A stretch of DNA of 64,000 nt from Sulfurihydrogenibium azorense Az-Fu1 (GTDB taxonomy: Bacteria > Aquificota > Aquificia > Aquificales > Hydrogenothermaceae): positions 1,176,003 to 1,240,002 of the forward strand of contig NC_012438.1 in NCBI RefSeq assembly GCF_000021545.1, in the 5' to 3' direction. The position numbers were made by a program, and so were the translations under genes. The notes under the pieces are model-generated. The model saw only the letters and a list, made by a program, of their open reading frames with translations. It ran no database searches and was not told the DNA's origin. Below, piece after piece: positions 62,438 to 64,000 of this stretch. Numbering within the stretch: position 1 is the stretch's first letter; each line of letters begins with the position of its first letter.

Positions 62438-63454
62438 ATGGATAAAGAAAAGCTTTCAGGATTAGATAAAGCAGCAATACTTTTATCAATACTGCCAGAA
62501 GATAAAAACGTAAAGATTTTTAAACACTTAAAACAGACAGACTTAGAAAAAATTATTAAAAGACTCCTTACACTTGAATCTCCAGATAAAGAGACTTTGA
62601 AAAAGGTTATAGAAGATGCCTATAAGGAAATATCTGAGGCAGCTCCTTTAAGACTTCTTCCAGAAAACCTTAGAAAGATACTGGAAAAAGCTCTTCCCCC
62701 TGAGAAAGTTAAAGAGCTTTTTGACGGATTACTTTTAGCAGAGCAAGGAAAAGCCATATTCAATGAACTTGAAAAACTCCCCTCTAAAGTGGTGGCTAAC
62801 CTCATAAAAAATGAGCATCCTCAAGTTATAGCACTTATACTAAGTCAACTAAAACCAAATAAAGCAGCTGAGATAATCCAATTTTTACCAAGAAGACAAG
62901 GAATATCAAACATTCAAGAAGAAGTAATAAAAAGACTTGCCTCTTTAGAGAAAGTGTCATCTAACATGATTAAGATGGTTGCTGATAACCTTGAAGCTGA
63001 GCTGTACACTATAGGAGCTGGAAAAGAAGAGATGTTAAGCGGTTTAGATATAGCAGCTGAGATTGTAAACAACCTTCCAAAAGACTTTGCACAGGAAATA
63101 CTAGACGAAATTAGAAAAGAAGCTCCTTCTCTGGCAGACAATATTGAAGAAAGAATGTTTAAATTTGAAGATATTATCAAACTCGACAACAGAGCTATTA
63201 TGGAAATACTTAAACAGGTTGACAAAAACGACCTTCTTATTGCACTTAAAGGCGCTCCTCAAGAGATTATTGACAAATTCCTTGCCAACATGTCAAAGAG
63301 AGCTGCCCAAATGTTTATGGAAGATATGGAAGTACTTGGACCTGTTAAAAAATCAGATGTTGAAAATGCCCGTAAGAAAATTATACAAGTTATTAAAAAT
63401 CTTATTCAGGCTGGTGTTATTGAGTATGGTGGTGGTGGAGAAGAGATGCTATAA
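62438..63454 (+). CDS. fliG: Flagellar motor switch protein FliG
   Basis: 338 residues with FliG N-, middle- and C-terminal domains: Asp-Lys-Ala-Ala-Ile-Leu-Leu at the start, Glu-His-Pro-Gln-Val-Ile-Ala-Leu-Ile-Leu near residue 125 (EHPQ), and charged C-terminal torque residues (Asp-Asp/Arg patterns). It is 4 bp after cheY and starts the fliG-fliM run. Confidence 0.95.
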   Translation: MDKEKLSGLDKAAILLSILPEDKNVKIFKHLKQTDLEKIIKRLLTLESPDKETLKKVIEDAYKEISEAAPLRLLPENLRKILEKALPPEKVKELFDGLLLAEQGKAIFNELEKLPSKVVANLIKNEHPQVIALILSQLKPNKAAEIIQFLPRRQGISNIQEEVIKRLASLEKVSSNMIKMVADNLEAELYTIGAGKEEMLSGLDIAAEIVNNLPKDFAQEILDEIRKEAPSLADNIEERMFKFEDIIKLDNRAIMEILKQVDKNDLLIALKGAPQEIIDKFLANMSKRAAQMFMEDMEVLGPVKKSDVENARKKIIQVIKNLIQAGVIEYGGGGEEML

Positions 63455-63478
63455 TTATAAGTAAGTGGGGTGATTTAA

Positions 63479-64000
63479 ATGTCTGAATTTTTATCTCAAG
63501 AAGAGATTGATGCACTACTTGGAGGTGGGAAAAAAGAAACTGTTGTTGAAACAAAAAGGGAAAAACCTTTTGATTTTTCTAAAGTTGAAAAGATAAAAAA
63601 AGGCGGATTCCCCGGATTAGAGGTAATCTTTGAGAGATGGGCTAAAATCTTCCGTGAAGAGATAAGATCCTTATTTCCAGTTATAAACATGGTCTCTAAA
63701 AACAGTATAACTGTAATGAAGTTTGGAGATTTTATTAACAAAATTCCACTGCCTGCATCTTACACAATATTTACTATGAAACCACTTAATGAGTCTGCTC
63801 TTTTGGTAATAGACTCAAGAGTAGTTTTTAATTTGATAAGTGCTTTGTTTGGAGGAGGAGCAAGACCATTTAAGATAGAGGGAAGAGATTTTACAAAGTT
63901 AGAGCTTAATATAATCCATGATTTTGTAGATACAGTTTTAACCAGTTTTGAGAAAATATGGCAAACTGTTTATCCCGTTGAAGTAGAAAGAAAATCTGTA
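63479..64000 (+). CDS. fliM: Flagellar motor switch protein FliM, N-terminal part
   Basis: ATG 63479 with GTGGGG upstream. The first residues Met-Ser-Glu-Phe-Leu-Ser-Gln-Glu-Glu-Ile-Asp-Ala-Leu-Leu-Gly-Gly are the conserved FliM N-terminal CheY-binding segment; a Gly-Gly-Gly-Ala-Arg-Pro-Phe segment of the middle domain follows. The frame is open to the window end (174 codons). Confidence 0.95.
   Translation, partial: MSEFLSQEEIDALLGGGKKETVVETKREKPFDFSKVEKIKKGGFPGLEVIFERWAKIFREEIRSLFPVINMVSKNSITVMKFGDFINKIPLPASYTIFTMKPLNESALLVIDSRVVFNLISALFGGGARPFKIEGRDFTKLELNIIHDFVDTVLTSFEKIWQTVYPVEVERKSV

Overview
The window is AT-rich (about one-third G+C by eye), densely coded DNA from a motile, Gram-negative-type bacterium. 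The gene set includes an O-antigen ligase/polymerase, a GT9 heptosyltransferase-type enzyme, a phosphate-selective porin, orphan nuoEF, a HepT/MntA pair, MglA-like GTPase genes and a flagellar/chemotaxis cluster. Together with the codon and base bias this suggests a thermophilic Aquificota member of the Sulfurihydrogenibium/Hydrogenothermaceae type. That assignment is inference from gene content, not a database match.

Layout. 0-2.4 kb: the end of an ROK sugar kinase, a QueD-family protein and a TPP-riboswitch-controlled thiC. 2.4-7.5 kb: a four-gene redox operon (old yellow enzyme, IorA/IorB molybdenum hydroxylase, aldo-keto reductase) divergent from an HxlR-family regulator. 7.5-11.5 kb: an Mg2+ P-type ATPase and an amino-acid permease. 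11.6-15.5 kb: a c-di-GMP protein (EAL-CBS-GGDEF) joined to a roadblock protein, an MglA-like GTPase and a zinc-ribbon/HEAT protein. 15.6-23 kb: an envelope polysaccharide and lipid cluster. 23-24 kb: YkuK and small genes. 24-33 kb: a phosphate regulon (phoR, phoU, pstB, pstA, pstC, pstS, porin, then psiE-phoB on the other strand). A MntA/HepT toxin-antitoxin-like pair lies between pstB and phoU, and tRNA-Ser plus SRP RNA lie next to the PhoB boxes. 33-38.6 kb: DUF302, YjbQ, NuoF/NuoE, a GT9 gene that appears to start with AUU, TPR, ComEA-like and NurA proteins.

38.75-49.69 kb is a foreign block: two near-identical, internally deleted IS copies of about 440 bp bracket a cargo. The whole block is flanked by a direct repeat (TTTAACTTA), so it looks like one composite transposition unit of about 10.9 kb. 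The cargo is a tandem pair of type III restriction-modification loci, one decayed (mod1 with a frameshift and a nonsense codon, res1 cut short) and one nearly intact (mod2, and res2 with an A9 frameshift). Broken fragments of lpxD and of a DUF4351-type gene lie at its inner edges. The insertion separates a diguanylate cyclase gene from its former upstream DNA.

49.7-64 kb is a single-strand signalling and motility run: CBS-PAS-GAF-GGDEF cyclase, CxxCH-bearing chemoreceptor, Aer-like PAS protein, two zinc-binding (CZB) chemoreceptors, a 90-residue mini-receptor, cheV, cheA (interrupted by an in-frame TAA), cheW, a J-domain protein, cheZ, cheY, fliG and the start of fliM.

A recurring feature is single-base damage. 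Four frameshifts fall in runs of 6-9 A, one lies in a 46-bp window with two A5 runs, and there are two Glu-to-stop changes. Real gene decay, slippage-tolerant expression and assembly error cannot be separated from the sequence alone.
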